From positions 1 through 12,527 of the forward strand of contig SKWF01000075.1 of the NCBI GenBank assembly GCA_007129085.1: a stretch of DNA of 12,527 nt, written 5' to 3'. The position numbers were made by a program, and so were the translations under genes. This document shows positions 6,173 to 12,527 of this stretch, in pieces; position 1 is the first letter of the stretch, and each line of letters opens with the position of its first letter. A model generated the notes under the pieces. That model was not told the DNA's origin and ran no database searches. It saw only the letters and a list, made by a program, of their open reading frames with translations. This stretch comes from Balneolaceae bacterium (lineage in GTDB: Bacteria; Bacteroidota; Rhodothermia; Balneolales; Balneolaceae).

Positions 6173-6537
6173 ATAAGCTTCCGGGCAATCGTTCTTCGGT
6201 TTTTATAAACCGGGGGAAGGAAAGTCCGAACACCAACGAACACCGGGCTTCCTAACAGGAAGGCACTCCTTTTGGAGTGACAGCCAGTGCCACAGAAACA
6301 GACTTCCTTCGATTCGTCGGAGGTAAAGGTGAAAAGGTGGGGTAAGAGCCCACCGCTCCGTCGGCGACGCCGGAGGCTCGGCAAACCTCCCGGGGTGCAA
6401 GTTCACGCAGATTGTGTGCCGTTCGTCACTATACAATCGGGTGGAACGCTTTGATCTCTCCAGCGATGGTGAGGCCAGATAAATGATTGCCATCACGCCC
6501 ATGGCGTGATACAGAATTCGGCTTACAGGAAGCTTTT
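6173..6537 (+). ncRNA. rnpB: RNase P RNA, bacterial class A
   Basis: The catalytic RNA of RNase P, which matures the 5' ends of tRNAs. The P1 stem is explicit: AAGCTTCC (6175-6182) pairs with GGAAGCTT (6528-6535). Conserved regions occur in order: GAAGGAAAGTCCG (6216-6228, the 5' strand of P4); the GGTGAAAAGGTGGGGTAAGAGCCCACCG block near 6327-6354, whose key part is GTAAGAGC; GCAAACCTCCCGGGGTGCAAG near 6380-6400; AGATAAATGATTGCC (6477-6491); and ACAGAATTCGGCTTA (6511-6525). A perfect 8-bp hairpin (6492-6499 with 6503-6510) precedes the last block. P15 appears to be GATTGT/ACAATC (6410-6415 with 6433-6438). The RNA starts only 37-40 bases after the preceding stop codon, so its promoter lies in the coding end of that gene or it is processed from a longer transcript. 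Confidence 0.96.
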
Positions 6538-6545
6538 TGAAATTT

Positions 6546-6581
6546 CAAAAGGCCGATCTAAATGATTGGCCTTTTGTTTTT
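6546..6581 (+). terminator. Intrinsic terminator of rnpB
   Basis: A 13-bp stem (6546-6558 with 6564-6576, including one G-U pair), a five-base loop TAAAT and a run of five T (6577-6581) follow the end of the RNase P RNA by about nine bases. Confidence 0.9.
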
Positions 6582-6688
6582 GGAACAAAAAAGCGTGACT
6601 TTAGGTAAGAATGCTACATATTGGCAATAAAGAAAACCTCACAAGGTTAATTACTCGCAACAATCATAAAGTAAAGACAACTTAACTA

Positions 6689-7195
6689 ATGAAAGTATTA
6701 AAGAGCTTAAGTATAATTTTAGTAGGGATCCTTTTTGGGGCAAGCATGGCGTTTGGCCAGGGAATGGGTCAAGGGCAACAGCAACAGCAAATGCCGGATC
6801 TTCCTACATCTGAAGATGTAAGTGATGAAGAACTGACTCAATTTGTGCAAACTATTGCAGATATTGAGCCTATTCAGATGGAAGCACAAGCTGAAATTGA
6901 AGGCGTAGTAGCTGAAGAAGAGATGGATTTCGAAAGATTCCAGCAGCTTATGATGGCAATGCAAAACCCACAAATGGCAGACGAAGTAGAAATGTCTGAT
7001 GAAGAGCAGCAAAAAATCGAGAGTATTCAGCCAAAACTGACAGAGATTCAGATGGAAGCTGAAGAAGAGATTATTGCTAAAATCGAAGACAACGGACTGG
7101 ATGTTGATCGTTACCAAGCAATTATGATGGGCGCTCAGCAAGATCAGCAGCTGATGCAGAGACTTCAAGCAGAACTTGAAGGCTTAGACGGATAA
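6689..7195 (+). CDS. Secreted DUF4168-like protein with an internal 58-residue-period duplication
   Basis: Residues 1-23 are a typical Sec signal peptide (basic start, hydrophobic core, SMAFG before Gln24), so the mature protein should be periplasmic or secreted. A Gln-rich low-complexity segment follows (GMGQGQQQQQ, 25-34), then two related acidic helical units. Residues 45-92 and 103-150 align without gaps at a spacing of 58 residues: SDEE/SDEE, IQMEA/IQMEA, MDFERFQQLMMAMQ/LDVDRYQAIMMGAQ, about 17 of 48 identical by eye. The second unit with 'GLDVDRYQAIM..AQQDQQLMQRL' fits DUF4168, a domain of unknown function found in exported proteins. The gene has no Cys, stands alone between the rnpB terminator and a convergent shared terminator, and shows no Shine-Dalgarno. 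Function unknown. Confidence 0.82.
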   Translation: MKVLKSLSIILVGILFGASMAFGQGMGQGQQQQQMPDLPTSEDVSDEELTQFVQTIADIEPIQMEAQAEIEGVVAEEEMDFERFQQLMMAMQNPQMADEVEMSDEEQQKIESIQPKLTEIQMEAEEEIIAKIEDNGLDVDRYQAIMMGAQQDQQLMQRLQAELEGLDG

Positions 7196-7216
7196 GTCTC
7201 TCATAAGATGAATATT

Positions 7217-7251
7217 AAAAGCCGCTCGGAGAGATCTGAGTGGCTTTTTTT
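7217..7251. terminator. Bidirectional terminator between the DUF4168-like gene and smpB
   Basis: A 14-bp stem (7217-7230 with 7235-7248, two G-U pairs) is capped by a GAGA tetraloop. Four A residues lead in on the left and a run of T (7245-7251) follows on the right. The plus-strand direction is the stronger terminator. On the minus strand it lies immediately downstream of the smpB stop (7253-7255) with a shorter T tract. Confidence 0.82.
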
Positions 7252-7252
7252 A

Positions 7253-7744
7253 TTATAAATTCACGCTGTAATTCCCTTTAATTTTACGCTCCAGCTCCCG
7301 TTTCACATCTTTCTCTTTGATATCATCCCGCTTATCATACTGCTTTTTACCTCGCCCTAATCCAAGCAGTACTTTCGCATAGCCGCGCTTGAAATACATT
7401 TTTAACGGCACCAATGCGTTTCCTTTTTGATTGATATGCTTATCAATTTCACGGATCTCCCTTTTTTTCAGTAAAAGCTTTCTATCTCTCCGTTCATCGT
7501 GGTTGTATCGCGAGCCGTGTTCGTACTTTTTTATGTACATGTTCTTCAGCCATATCTCCCCATCGAGAATAAATGCAAAAGCTTCGTTAAGGCTTGCTTT
7601 ACCGGCACGAAGTGATTTCACTTCCGTCCCTTTTAATGCAATGCCTGCCTCGTAAGTCTCATCAACAAAAAAGTCGTGACGAGCTTTTCGATTCTCGATT
7701 TTAGGCTGACTATTGTTCTTTTTCTTCTCTTTTTTTGCGGCCAA
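7253..7744 (-). CDS. smpB: SsrA-binding protein SmpB
   Basis: SmpB binds tmRNA and delivers it to stalled ribosomes for trans-translation in the cytosol. The 163-residue product has the complete family pattern: NRKARHDFF (18-26), ETYEAGIALKGTEVKSLR (29-46), GEIWLKNMYIKKYEHG (62-77), NHDERRDRKLLLKK (81-94), LVPLKMYFKRGYAKV (111-125) and GKKQYDKRDDIK (132-143). The C-terminal tail, which mimics the codon-anticodon helix, is basic as expected. No ATG is available upstream of the conserved core in this frame. The best start is TTG at 7744-7742, giving an N terminus of A-A-K-K-E-K-K-K before NRKA. It lies 11 bases after the lipoprotein stop, so it is probably the last gene of the minus-strand operon. 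Confidence 0.95.
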   Translation of the reverse strand: MAAKKEKKKNNSQPKIENRKARHDFFVDETYEAGIALKGTEVKSLRAGKASLNEAFAFILDGEIWLKNMYIKKYEHGSRYNHDERRDRKLLLKKREIREIDKHINQKGNALVPLKMYFKRGYAKVLLGLGRGKKQYDKRDDIKEKDVKRELERKIKGNYSVNL

Positions 7745-7755
7745 AATTCTGGGGT

Positions 7756-8199
7756 TTAGTAATCCATTCCAACTTCGCGAAGTCCTTCAAGCACATCTTC
7801 ATCCGGCGAACGGTCAGGGATTGTCGCGTACACTCCCATAATTTGATCGATCTGCTCTTGTGCTACGCTATTATTTGGGTTGATTCGTAAAACCTCGGTA
7901 AACTGTACAAGCGCATTGTTCATGCGGCTTCTCATTTCTGATTCATCAAACGTATTCATACTGTTCAACCCGTAATTGAGATGTGTTTTTTCCAGCAGTC
8001 GCTGAACTTCGGGGTCTTCACGATCTTCTTCTTCCAACACAGAAAGTGCCGACTCATATTCATCTTGCTCAATTAAGAGTTCAATTTGGTCGTAGAGCGA
8101 CATGTTTGGGTCGAGCTCTGCAGTTTCATCGTTCGCGCAAGAAATAGTAAAAAACAGTAGAGTTGATATAATTAAAAATGAAAATATTCTTGAGTACAT
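7756..8199 (-). CDS. Small predicted lipoprotein with TPR-like helices (147 aa)
   Basis: A hydrophobic N terminus (5-18) ends in FFTISC with Cys21, a plausible lipobox although Thr at -3 is atypical. An acidic stretch (NDETAELD) follows, as is common in exported lipoproteins of this lineage. The mature part has helical pairs resembling tetratricopeptide repeats: YDQIELLIEQDEYESALSVL (about 36-55), then NNALVQFTEVLRINPNNSVA (93-112), where the I-N-P-N-N break is TPR-like. These usually mediate protein contacts in the periplasm or at a membrane. The ATG lies 16 bases after the site-2 protease stop, and smpB begins 11 bases downstream, so the three genes look co-transcribed. No specific function can be assigned. 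Confidence 0.75.
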   Translation of the reverse strand: MYSRIFSFLIISTLLFFTISCANDETAELDPNMSLYDQIELLIEQDEYESALSVLEEEDREDPEVQRLLEKTHLNYGLNSMNTFDESEMRSRMNNALVQFTEVLRINPNNSVAQEQIDQIMGVYATIPDRSPDEDVLEGLREVGMDY

Positions 8200-8215
8200 C
8201 TTAAATTAATTGAGT

Positions 8216-9502
8216 TTATTGAATAATATTTATGGGTGATGGACTGATACAAAGCACAAAAACGATCATGCTGATCCAGCCAAGGTAACGTCTTGTTGGT
8301 GATAAAGGTTCTTTATAAACAACCGGCGGGTGCTCCATTTTAACGAAGTACGCAAGGAAAAAGCACCAAAAAACCCAGATCAGAGATCCGATCTGCTCAA
8401 ATCCGTCACCGGAGATTAAAAGATAACCAACTGAGCCGATTAGTGACAACGCCCAGACAGGCCCTATCCAATCGTATGAATTTTTAAATGCTTTTTTGAG
8501 CAGAAAGAAAAGCACCAAGGCCCATATAACGGTAGAGGCCATGGGATAATTGGGTAGAAATTCTATAATCTGCTGATGTAAAAATGGAATAGCCTCAATG
8601 CCTGCAAGTAGCGTTAAACCTCCAAAACAGACTCTGGCAATCATTTTATGACGCTCGTATCCCACCAGGGAGTAGAGAATATGACCTCCGTCAAGTTGGC
8701 CGATTGGCATTAAGTTGAGCGCGGTAAAAAAGAGGCCTAGCCATCCGGCAAACAAAAAGGGGTAGTGGTACATCTCGTGCATCGGCGGAACGTCATCAAA
8801 AAAGCTCGCCAAAAAAGAGTAGAGCATAGTATCGCCCAGAACAATAACACCCATCTCTTGCCCTTCGGGGATGATAGGTTCATCGGGAAATGAGCCGGTT
8901 TCATGAATGTGAGCTATAATCTCATCATGCTCCGCAAAATTCTCCATGAATGTGGGGTCCGGGAGGGTAGCGAAACCGTAAATCAATATAAATAGAGAGA
9001 CGATAAAGCCGGCAATCGGTCCGGAAATTCCAACATCAAAAAGCTTTGTGGTGGTTTTAATCCTTTCACGAATACTAATAACAGCTCCCATCGTGCCGAT
9101 GCCAATCGGAATGGGAATAAAGTAAGGAAGTGAAACACGGATATTATGGTAAACGGCTGCAAAATAGTGGCCAAACTCGTGAGTGGCTAAAAATGCGAGC
9201 AACAGAACCGCAAAGAGCATGCCTTGTGGCCACATTTCAAAATAGGACTCAACACCTGCGCTTTGACCAACCCACATAATCCCTACGTACGTAACCGAGA
9301 TAAAGGTGAGAATAAATAGTGCTGAGTGCTTTATGATGTCTTTGGCACTTAGACGGTTCTTGGATGGTTTTGGTGCCTTTTGCACCTCAAACTCATCTTG
9401 ATCCGGAATGTTACTCTGTGGAAAAGGCAATGTGTTCTGCTTCTGAATTAATTTCGTAGAATTGGCTGAGTCATACAGCGTGCTCCACCGCGTCCCCGGC
9501 AA
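8216..9502 (-). CDS. Site-2 protease-family (M50) membrane metalloprotease
   Basis: A polytopic zinc protease that cuts substrates within the membrane. The core is intact: LATHEFGHYFA (105-115) contains HEFGH with His108, Glu109 and His112; GPIAG (161-165) follows; and NLMPIGQLDGGH (263-274) supplies the third ligand Asp271. Hydrophobic segments are near 60-78, 92-107, 155-180, 247-266, 287-306, 321-336, 348-363, 371-387 and 405-421, consistent with a multi-pass protein. A hydrophilic loop lies between about 181 and 216. No PDZ domain is obvious, so it differs from RseP. The reading frame begins at TTG (9502-9500), overlapping the arginine deiminase gene by 55 bases. A later TTG at 9430, just past that gene's stop, is an alternative start that loses 24 polar residues. 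No ATG is usable before the first membrane segment. Substrate unknown. Confidence 0.9.
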   Translation of the reverse strand: MPGTRWSTLYDSANSTKLIQKQNTLPFPQSNIPDQDEFEVQKAPKPSKNRLSAKDIIKHSALFILTFISVTYVGIMWVGQSAGVESYFEMWPQGMLFAVLLLAFLATHEFGHYFAAVYHNIRVSLPYFIPIPIGIGTMGAVISIRERIKTTTKLFDVGISGPIAGFIVSLFILIYGFATLPDPTFMENFAEHDEIIAHIHETGSFPDEPIIPEGQEMGVIVLGDTMLYSFLASFFDDVPPMHEMYHYPFLFAGWLGLFFTALNLMPIGQLDGGHILYSLVGYERHKMIARVCFGGLTLLAGIEAIPFLHQQIIEFLPNYPMASTVIWALVLFFLLKKAFKNSYDWIGPVWALSLIGSVGYLLISGDGFEQIGSLIWVFWCFFLAYFVKMEHPPVVYKEPLSPTRRYLGWISMIVFVLCISPSPINIIQ

Positions 9503-10671
9503 AGTTCATGACCCTGAAACATAATTGCCAACTTTCCGGCGGTTGCCGGATCGAACTCTTTATTGGAATACTCTTCGATAAAATCAAACTGTGAGATAAC
9601 CTTGTAGCCGTGCTCCTTCATGGCGTTAAAAGTACTGGTATTACGTTCGTAACCAACAATAACACCCGGCGCGAGTGCAAAAACGTTGGCGCCATCGGTC
9701 CACTGTTCGCGGAACTGTGTGGTGCGGTCTTCACCACCACAGCGAATAAATGTAAATGGATTGCCTGTTAAAGTTTCAAGGGTTCCTTTTAAACTTTGGT
9801 GCTGACGCAGCTGTATAGTACCGTTTTCTTTATATAGCTCAACCACGTTATCTGTCTGGTCTTCAATAGCCGGTGGAAAAACAATACACTCATTTTCATC
9901 CGCAAAAGTGAAAATAGTATCGAGGTGCATGGATGAGCGTTTTTTGGGAATATCAACCGCCACTACATGCTCTACTTCTCCGGCTAGGAGTTGGGTGGCG
10001 ACGTTCATCAAACCGCTAAAGGATGTGCGTTCGCTCATGCCGATGAGTACGATTTTGTCGGATACCACAAGGACGTCTCCGCCTTCAACGGATTGCTGCC
10101 CGCCAATGTGAATAATATTGTCGCGAACAGAACTAAACACCGGATGATTTTTTAAAATCAACTCCATGAGCAAGGATTCCCGTGCACGGGCGCGCTTGGC
10201 AGCCTTGGAAAGGATAACCCGGTTCCCGACAACCGCTGCTAGATCTCGGGTAAAAAGGATATTCGGCGTTGGATGCAGGGAAAATGGGTGATCGGGGCCA
10301 ATGGTGCCTTCAATCACAAAGCGGAGCAACTTATTTGCATCTAGATTTTTTAGCTCTTCTTCAACAACTTCCAGGTTTTCGTACGTCAATTCTCGCACCA
10401 TCTGCTCCACAAAATTCTGTCGAACAGATTTATCTTGTAAAGCTTCGCGGGCAAGATCTAAAATTTCAAAAATTTCGCCATCAGCCGGCATTGCGGCCTT
10501 GAAAATTTTGAGCATATCGAGGTGCTCCTGGCGGGCATCCTCCTCAAAAATAATGTCATCAAATAGGAGTTCATTTTTCAGTTCGGGATTTACCAAGGAA
10601 ACTTCTCGACCCGGCGTGTGTACAATAACTTTGCGTAAATGTCCTGTTTCTGATGGAATACTTATCTGCAT
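9448..10671 (-). CDS. Arginine deiminase
   Basis: Hydrolyses arginine to citrulline and ammonia through a Cys-based guanidino-modifying fold; 407 residues is the normal length. Key residues sit in recognisable motifs: LRKVIVHTPGRE (12-23), FTRD (140-143) with Asp143, EGGDVLV (196-202) with Glu196, MHLDTIFTF (248-256) with His249 and Asp251, and RGRGGARCMTQP (392-403) with nucleophile Cys399. All catalytic positions are therefore present. No ornithine carbamoyltransferase, carbamate kinase or antiporter gene lies beside it, so a full arginine deiminase pathway is not shown here. It is the first gene of the minus-strand cluster leading into the site-2 protease. Its ATG is preceded by a 211-base divergent intergenic region. 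Confidence 0.93.
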   Translation of the reverse strand: MQISIPSETGHLRKVIVHTPGREVSLVNPELKNELLFDDIIFEEDARQEHLDMLKIFKAAMPADGEIFEILDLAREALQDKSVRQNFVEQMVRELTYENLEVVEEELKNLDANKLLRFVIEGTIGPDHPFSLHPTPNILFTRDLAAVVGNRVILSKAAKRARARESLLMELILKNHPVFSSVRDNIIHIGGQQSVEGGDVLVVSDKIVLIGMSERTSFSGLMNVATQLLAGEVEHVVAVDIPKKRSSMHLDTIFTFADENECIVFPPAIEDQTDNVVELYKENGTIQLRQHQSLKGTLETLTGNPFTFIRCGGEDRTTQFREQWTDGANVFALAPGVIVGYERNTSTFNAMKEHGYKVISQFDFIEEYSNKEFDPATAGKLAIMFQGHELCRGRGGARCMTQPILRN

Positions 10672-10835
10672 AGCGGAATAAAAAAATGAGTTGAAAATAT
10701 CGTTCTAATATACGCTTTATCTTTTACCAATCGTAATGTTCAATGGGCTGTAAAGTTTGTAATTTTAGGTAGCTGCAAATCGTCGTGTTTTTAAACAATT
10801 AACTCCCGTTAGGAATAAAAACCACTTCTGTTTTG

Positions 10836-10865
10836 TTGGCTTGATGAACGTAGAAAATAGTTTAG
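10836..10865 (+). promoter_or_regulatory. Possible Bacteroidota-type promoter for the SirB1-like gene
   Basis: TTG (10836-10838), a 19-base spacer and TAGTTTAG (10858-10865) match the Bacteroidota -33 TTG / -7 TAnnTTTG pattern at all but one base of the -7 box. It would give a leader of only about ten bases before the ATG at 10883. Matches this short arise by chance, so confidence is low. Confidence 0.3.
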
Positions 10866-10882
10866 AGTTTTAAACCGGTTGT

Positions 10883-11734
10883 ATGACAAGTAAAAATGAA
10901 ATAGAGTCGCTGATTTACCTGCTGGACGATCCAGACCCGGAAGTTCAGGTAGGGGTAAAGAACCGTTTTCGGGAACTGGGCGAGCGAGCTGTGCCTCTGC
11001 TGGATCAGTTTAAGAGCGAGTCTATCCACGACTCAGAGCGGCAGACGATCAACGAAATTATTTACAACATTACGTACGGCTCGTTGCTGGAAGATTTTTC
11101 CGACCTGGTAGATCTTGGAATACGGGATCGGCGTCAGCTCGAAAAAGCAATTCTTCTCTTATCACGATTTGGAAATCCCACACTGCGAACGCTCGATTAC
11201 AGCAAAAAGCTGGATGATATTGCCCGGCAAATAGGTAGTGATATTGCCTATACGCCATCATTGAGCGAAAAAATGCACATTCTGCTTCAGTTCGTATTTC
11301 GGGAGTTACGGTTTAAAGGTGACAGTAAAAACTATCACAACCCGGAGAATGCATTTTTAGACCGGGTTATTGATCGGCGGAAAGGACTGCCTATAATGTT
11401 GAGTTTAGTTGTTATGTTTTTGGCGCGGCGACTGAATCTGCCGTTCCACGGTGTGAATATGCCGATCCATTTTATGCTACTTTATCAAACCCACAACCAG
11501 GAAATTTTAATTGATCCGTTTGATGGCGGCACTATTGTAACGTACGATCAGTGCTACTACTTCCTGAAAAAGAATGGCGTTGAACCGAAGCCCGAACATC
11601 TGCAAAAAGCGGAAGAGACGGAGGTTTTGGCACGCTGCATTCGAAATATGATTCACAGCTACGCCAAAGCCGGTAAAGAGGAGAAGGCGAAAGATCTGCA
11701 GGAACTCTTGAGTCTTTTAGAAGTGCGAGGTTAA
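10883..11734 (+). CDS. SirB1/transglutaminase-like family protein (Transglut_core2)
   Basis: Residues about 6-42 resemble a HEAT-type helix pair (LLDDPDPEVQ, GERAVPLLDQF). The central domain carries the family signature: NPENAFLDRVIDRRKGLPIM (153-172), SLVVMFLARRLNLPFHGVNM (174-193), PIHFMLL (194-200) with His196, and LIDPFDGG (209-216) with Asp211. The last 45 residues (LARCIRNMIHSYAKAGKEEK) are the TPR-like helix that normally ends these proteins. Length (283) is typical. The fold is related to transglutaminases, but the position of the usual nucleophilic Cys is Ser174 in this family pattern. No enzymatic activity is established for it. The stop codon overlaps that of the convergent gene by four bases. 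No Shine-Dalgarno is seen. Confidence 0.86.
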   Translation: MTSKNEIESLIYLLDDPDPEVQVGVKNRFRELGERAVPLLDQFKSESIHDSERQTINEIIYNITYGSLLEDFSDLVDLGIRDRRQLEKAILLLSRFGNPTLRTLDYSKKLDDIARQIGSDIAYTPSLSEKMHILLQFVFRELRFKGDSKNYHNPENAFLDRVIDRRKGLPIMLSLVVMFLARRLNLPFHGVNMPIHFMLLYQTHNQEILIDPFDGGTIVTYDQCYYFLKKNGVEPKPEHLQKAEETEVLARCIRNMIHSYAKAGKEEKAKDLQELLSLLEVRG

Positions 11735-12527
11735 AATTTAATTTCAAACGCTGTTTCTTCGCCCGGGAATCGATGTGGATTCAGCTGGTTGGCCATCGCC
11801 ATAAAAGATTTTGCTTCGTCTTCTTCCCCGTTGTGATTGTAAAGTTGCCCGGCCAAATAGTAGAGATCGGGGCAGCAGGGGTGAGCATCCATAAGTTTGT
11901 TAAGCAGGTCGGACGCTTCCTCCAACTCCTTATCAGCAACAGCAATTTTTAAGCGGTAGAGATCAAAAATGGGATGGCTGTCACCCGCCATTTTCAGATA
12001 GTGTTTGCAGCGGGAGTAAATATTCTTTTCGAAATAGTAGTGGACAAAAAGCACCAGCAGCGCCTGTGGCAGTTCCAGCTCATCAAGCCGATCTTCGAGC
12101 GTTCGCAACAGCTCCCTTTCGTTTGCAATTAAGAGAGTGGAAACAATGGTGATAAGTTCATTTGGGGCGAAATCTGACCGCAATATATCCGTTCGTACTT
12201 CATCGGTAAGAAATTCCTGTACAACATCAAGCCACTCTTGGGGGGGATTTGCGGGATCATACGGCGCGCCGAGACGTTCAAAACGATCACTGTAACTTCC
12301 TTGGCCGGGTATTTCGAACTCTTGTTCTTCCATCCACCGGTTCAGATATTTGGCGCGGTTTTCCCATTTTACTTGAGGAGTTAATTTAAGCCCCATCAAG
12401 CCCGTAGTAAAACCGGATGCATGCTTAACCCCGGTCTTGGTTGAAACCACAATCAGTTTTTCATCAGATGAAAGCCGGTTACAGAAATCATCCATCTCGA
12501 AATAGGCCGGTCCGTACGATTCATCAA
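11731..12527 (-). CDS. TPR-like helical protein, C-terminal part (5' end outside window)
   Basis: The frame is open from the right edge to a TAA at 11731-11733. An internal ATG occurs at 12495-12493, but ten further codons upstream (D-E-S-Y-G-P-A-Y-F-E) stay open to the window end, so the gene probably begins outside. Counting from that ATG, residues 1-75 are of unknown type (KLIVVSTKTG at 13-22). The final 120 residues contain TPR-like helix pairs: YYFEKNIYSRCKHYLKMAGD (152-171), then PDLYYLAGQLYNHNGEEDEA (209-228) and SFMAMANQLNP (230-240), ending FEIKF. No signal peptide can be assessed. It is convergent with the SirB1-like gene with no space for a terminator between them. Function not recognised; a scaffold role is possible. 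Confidence 0.7.
   Translation of the reverse strand, partial: DESYGPAYFEMDDFCNRLSSDEKLIVVSTKTGVKHASGFTTGLMGLKLTPQVKWENRAKYLNRWMEEQEFEIPGQGSYSDRFERLGAPYDPANPPQEWLDVVQEFLTDEVRTDILRSDFAPNELITIVSTLLIANERELLRTLEDRLDELELPQALLVLFVHYYFEKNIYSRCKHYLKMAGDSHPIFDLYRLKIAVADKELEEASDLLNKLMDAHPCCPDLYYLAGQLYNHNGEEDEAKSFMAMANQLNPHRFPGEETAFEIKF

Noticed and set aside
6151..6502. Two minus-strand ORFs of 77 and 99 codons
   Set aside because: They lie opposite the RNase P RNA gene, whose conserved structure explains the sequence.
6719..7168. 149-codon minus-strand ORF opposite the DUF4168-like gene
   Set aside because: The plus-strand gene has a signal peptide, an internal protein repeat and a terminator; the antisense translation is a Leu/His/Phe-rich mirror of Gln/Met/Glu codons with no family resemblance.
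10301..10681. 126-codon plus-strand ORF
   Set aside because: Antisense shadow of the arginine deiminase N-terminal half, rich in Ser/Arg with no recognisable domain.
12400..12527. Resemblance of D-E-S-Y ... V-V-S-T-K-T-G to the DxAY and lysine motifs of fold-type I aminotransferases
   Set aside because: Spacing is roughly right (about 29 residues), but no Arg or small-domain features follow and the next 200 residues become TPR-like; too little of the protein is visible to support it.

Overview
This 12.5 kb window is a gene-dense chromosomal stretch of moderate to low GC. It most likely comes from a member of the Balneolota (Balneola/Gracilimonas/Rhodohalobacter-like) or a close Bacteroidota relative. 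This is inferred from four things. Shine-Dalgarno sequences are absent in front of most genes. A C4 zinc-ribbon-family protein has lost its cysteines. DivIVA occurs beside PspB-like envelope proteins. One upstream region carries a Bacteroidota-style -33/-7 promoter-like element. No phage, IS, CRISPR or tRNA sequence was recognised; the content is housekeeping plus several uncharacterised proteins.

Layout. Bases 1-171 are the 3' end of an isoaspartyl peptidase/L-asparaginase gene (+), closed by a hairpin at 226-259 that works in both directions. The first minus-strand cluster is transcribed from 4082 down to 258: a YggS/PLPBP-family PLP-binding protein, two tandem overlapping PspB-like single-pass membrane proteins, a DivIVA-domain protein, a trimeric-type purine nucleoside phosphorylase, and an unrecognised protein with a poly-aspartate linker. 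A plus-strand unit diverges from it across a ~250-bp region containing a 33-bp inverted repeat. It holds a possible 47-codon basic small ORF, a NIF3/DUF34 dinuclear-metal protein, a coiled-coil COG1579-type protein without zinc ligands, the RNase P RNA gene (about 6173-6537) with its own terminator, and a secreted, internally duplicated DUF4168-like protein.

A second minus-strand cluster runs from 10671 down to 7253: arginine deiminase, a site-2 protease homologue, a small TPR-like lipoprotein and SmpB. It ends at a hairpin shared with the convergent DUF4168-like gene. The site-2 protease and SmpB genes have no usable ATG and appear to start at TTG. The last two genes are a plus-strand SirB1/transglutaminase-like protein and a minus-strand TPR-like protein that runs off the right edge; their stop codons overlap by four bases.

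Functional themes. The yggS-divIVA cluster recalls the Gram-positive ylm-divIVA division cluster, but here two PspB-like envelope proteins lie between them. The second cluster mixes a membrane protease and a lipoprotein with trans-translation (SmpB) and arginine catabolism. The loci most worth a second look are the PspB-like pair, the divergent region with its inverted repeat and small ORF, the cysteine-less zinc-ribbon protein, the 58-residue duplication in the DUF4168-like protein, and the helical domain behind the acidic linker in the 258-residue protein.
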